DNA from: Kordia aestuariivivens
GTDB lineage: Bacteria; Bacteroidota; Bacteroidia; Flavobacteriales; Flavobacteriaceae
Assembly: GCF_014397005.1 (NCBI RefSeq)
Contig: NZ_JACGWS010000019.1
Coordinates: 1-64,000 of the forward strand
Length of the DNA: 64,000 nucleotides
Direction of reading: 5' to 3'
A program made the translations under genes and the position numbers. The notes below the pieces were generated by a model, which saw nothing but the letters and a program-made list of their open reading frames with translations, searched no databases and was not told the origin of the DNA. Positions 62,046 to 64,000 of this stretch are shown one piece after another; the stretch's first letter is position 1; each line of letters begins with the position of its first letter.

Positions 62046-64000
62046 ATGAACATATCACCATACCGAGCAATGTAAGCTATAAAGACGACCTGGATTTTCA
62101 ATATCTAAGAGACGCAGGACAGCAATACATTGAAGATCTCAGTCGAAAAATCTGGACAGATTACAACATTCATGATCCAGGAATTACGATCATGGAATTG
62201 CTTTGCTATGCGATTACTGATTTAGGATTACGCATTGATCAACCTATTGAAAACTTAGTAGCTTCTCCAGAAAACAACTTTGAGAAGATGCACGAACAGT
62301 TCAAATCTGCAAAAAATATATTGACGTGTAGACCTGTAACCGCTATCGATTACAGAAAACTTTTCATAGACATCAAAGGTGTAAAAAACTGCTGGTTAGC
62401 TATTCATCAATTACCGCTATATGCAGAATGTAGCATAACGCATCCTAAAGTAAGCTTTCAACCATTTACAAATTCTGAACATCCAACAGAAACTTTGAAA
62501 ATCAAAGGATTATACACAGTATATGTTGATTTTGATGATGATGAGGAATATGTAGAAGAAGACATTATTGCGGAAATTTTTACAAAATATCACGAAAACA
62601 GAAACCTCTGTGAAGACTTAGTTGAGGTTAAAAAAATACAAAAACAATGCATTCGTGTCTGTACGCAAATTCAATTAGAAAACGGCGCAAACGAAGAAAA
62701 AGTACATGCAACCATTCAATTTGAAGTTGGACAATATCTATCACCAAGTGTACGTGCAAACTCGCTTACGGAAATGTTGGATAAAGGACTTTCGTCAGAT
62801 GAAATATTTGAAGGTCCAATTTTAGAAAATGGATTCTTAACGCCGGAAGAATTACAAAAATCAGAGCTTCGCAAAGATGTACGTTTGTCAGATATCATGA
62901 ACATTATCATGAAAATTGACGGTGTAAAACTCATTGAAGATATCAGCATTGACAACTGTCCGCCAAAAACCAGTGGAGATACAGATTGCAATCAAAACAT
63001 AAGCGCAAAAAGCGATCCTTGGATTATTTGCATAGAAGAAAATCATTTGCCAGAACTTTGCGATCAAAGCACGTTTAAATACAAAAAAGGCTTCTTACCA
63101 GTTGGGTTAAACGAAGAAATGGTTGATCAATACACGGAGGAATTAGAAGCTTCTGACAAGGCAAGTCAGGAAAAATCGTTTGACGATTTACCAATGCCTT
63201 TAGGAACGTACACCGAAATAAAATACAATACCGTACAACATCACTTGCCAGAAAACTATGGAATCTCTAAATACGGATTGTCCAATTACGTTTCTGACGA
63301 GCGAAAAGTAAAAGCAAAGCAATTGCAAGGATATTTATTATTCTTTGATCAAGTATTAAGCACGTATTTCTCACATTTAGAGCATACAAAAACATTGTTA
63401 TCCGCAGATGAAACCTTACAACAAACGTATTTTTTCAAAGCGGTAGAAGGCATCAATGGTATTGAAGATTTAATTTCAAGCTATCCAAACTACAAAGAAA
63501 ATGTAGAAAACATCATTGACAAACTAGAAGATTTCAATGCGAGAAGAAACGAACTATTAGATCATTTAATTGCGCGTTTTGCAGAAGTATTTGAAGATTA
63601 TACCAATACGATGTACAAACTCTTTGGAACGGCTAAAAACAGTGTTGAAAACAACATCATTAAAACGAAAAACAAATTCATCAAAGAATATGATACCATA
63701 AGCTCAGAACGTGGATTGGCTTTCAATTACAGACAATCTCCACATTGGGATACCAACAATGTATCAGGTTTTCAAAAACGAATCGCACTCTTATCTGGTT
63801 TAGACGATTATTCGCGTCGTGACTTATTCAACGATAACATTACCATAGAAACGCTAAAGCGTGTGACTATAAAAGACGGTGTGCACATTGAATATCGTTG
63901 GCAAATAAAAAGTGATGATAAAGTATACCTATCATCGCAAAAAGATTTTGTGTCAAAACAAAAGGCAATCAATGAATTGCTAGAAGTATTAAAATTGGCT
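62033..64000 (+). CDS. Baseplate wedge protein (Afp12-like), cut by window end
   Basis: An open frame of 656 codons from ATG 62033 to the last base, with no stop. The opening carries YIEDLSRKIWTDYNIHDPGI and TIMELLCYAITDLGLRID, the hallmark of the second large eCIS baseplate protein. Further phrases are AKNILTCRPVTAIDYRKLF and KAKQLQGYLLFFDQVLSTYF. It starts inside the end of the previous gene (13-base overlap), so translation is coupled. The remainder lies beyond the window. Confidence 0.85.
   Translation, partial: MSILDEHITIPSNVSYKDDLDFQYLRDAGQQYIEDLSRKIWTDYNIHDPGITIMELLCYAITDLGLRIDQPIENLVASPENNFEKMHEQFKSAKNILTCRPVTAIDYRKLFIDIKGVKNCWLAIHQLPLYAECSITHPKVSFQPFTNSEHPTETLKIKGLYTVYVDFDDDEEYVEEDIIAEIFTKYHENRNLCEDLVEVKKIQKQCIRVCTQIQLENGANEEKVHATIQFEVGQYLSPSVRANSLTEMLDKGLSSDEIFEGPILENGFLTPEELQKSELRKDVRLSDIMNIIMKIDGVKLIEDISIDNCPPKTSGDTDCNQNISAKSDPWIICIEENHLPELCDQSTFKYKKGFLPVGLNEEMVDQYTEELEASDKASQEKSFDDLPMPLGTYTEIKYNTVQHHLPENYGISKYGLSNYVSDERKVKAKQLQGYLLFFDQVLSTYFSHLEHTKTLLSADETLQQTYFFKAVEGINGIEDLISSYPNYKENVENIIDKLEDFNARRNELLDHLIARFAEVFEDYTNTMYKLFGTAKNSVENNIIKTKNKFIKEYDTISSERGLAFNYRQSPHWDTNNVSGFQKRIALLSGLDDYSRRDLFNDNITIETLKRVTIKDGVHIEYRWQIKSDDKVYLSSQKDFVSKQKAINELLEVLKLA

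Noticed and set aside
51211-64000. Calling the cluster a prophage or a T6SS
   Set aside because: DUF4255, DUF5908 and the LysM adaptor are eCIS markers; no phage head genes or T6SS membrane-complex genes are visible, though the cluster is incomplete.

Overview
The window looks like a chromosomal segment of a marine Flavobacteriaceae bacterium, most likely Kordia or a close relative. This rests on low-GC sequence, Bacteroidetes-type promoters (TTG or TTTG, about 19 bases, then TAnnTTTG), type IX secretion (T9SS) cargo with C-terminal sorting domains, a TonB-dependent receptor with a carboxypeptidase-like N-terminal domain, leucine dehydrogenase, a DUF3276/PUR protein, and short KKKxL...GG leader peptides. 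No rRNA, tRNA, CRISPR array, insertion sequence or integrase was seen. The genus is inferred by eye, not by database search.

Bases 1-31,910 are mostly housekeeping. They hold serine biosynthesis (serC-serA), a LuxC-like acyl-CoA reductase divergent from a dicluster ferredoxin, an ABC exporter divergent from leucine dehydrogenase, nusB-DUF1573-yajC, peptidase T, a large TonB-dependent receptor, pyrD, HMG-CoA lyase, guaB and an OmpH/Skp chaperone. A four-gene operon follows with two parvulin-type isomerases, a lipoprotein and a MoxR ATPase. Three small GG-leader RiPP precursor-like genes are scattered here (14981-15184, 19772-19990, 24734-24910); none has a modification enzyme nearby.

Bases 32,159-44,688 hold aconitase, then a two-gene cassette (a 231-aa unknown protein and a B12-binding radical SAM enzyme with a C-terminal PqqD-like domain) bracketed by near-identical 33-bp direct repeats, then pabB, tilS, dsbD and a DUF885 lipoprotein. 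Bases 45,080-50,926 hold a T9SS cargo protein, two tandem tail-collar proteins, a membrane protein/histidine kinase/response regulator operon and thymidylate kinase.

From 51,211 to the right edge there is one long run of plus-strand genes encoding an extracellular contractile injection system (eCIS, Afp/PVC-like): DUF4255 terminator-like protein, an unknown protein, sheath, two tube proteins, a tiny DUF5908 protein, LysM tube/baseplate adaptor, VgrG-like spike, PAAR tip, gp25, and two large baseplate proteins, the last cut by the window edge. The single sheath gene carries an unusual acidic insertion of about 270 residues. The upstream region has paired AAACCGTGTTTT elements and a promoter lacking a -33 box, which suggests activator-dependent expression. 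Fibre, tape measure, AAA+ ATPase and toxin genes are not in the window and would be expected downstream.

Several genes were given starts other than the longest possible one (acyl-CoA reductase, pepT, pyrD, spondin-domain protein, guaB, second parvulin, DUF885 protein), because the longer forms begin at TTG, run into a promoter or neighbour, or hide a signal peptide.
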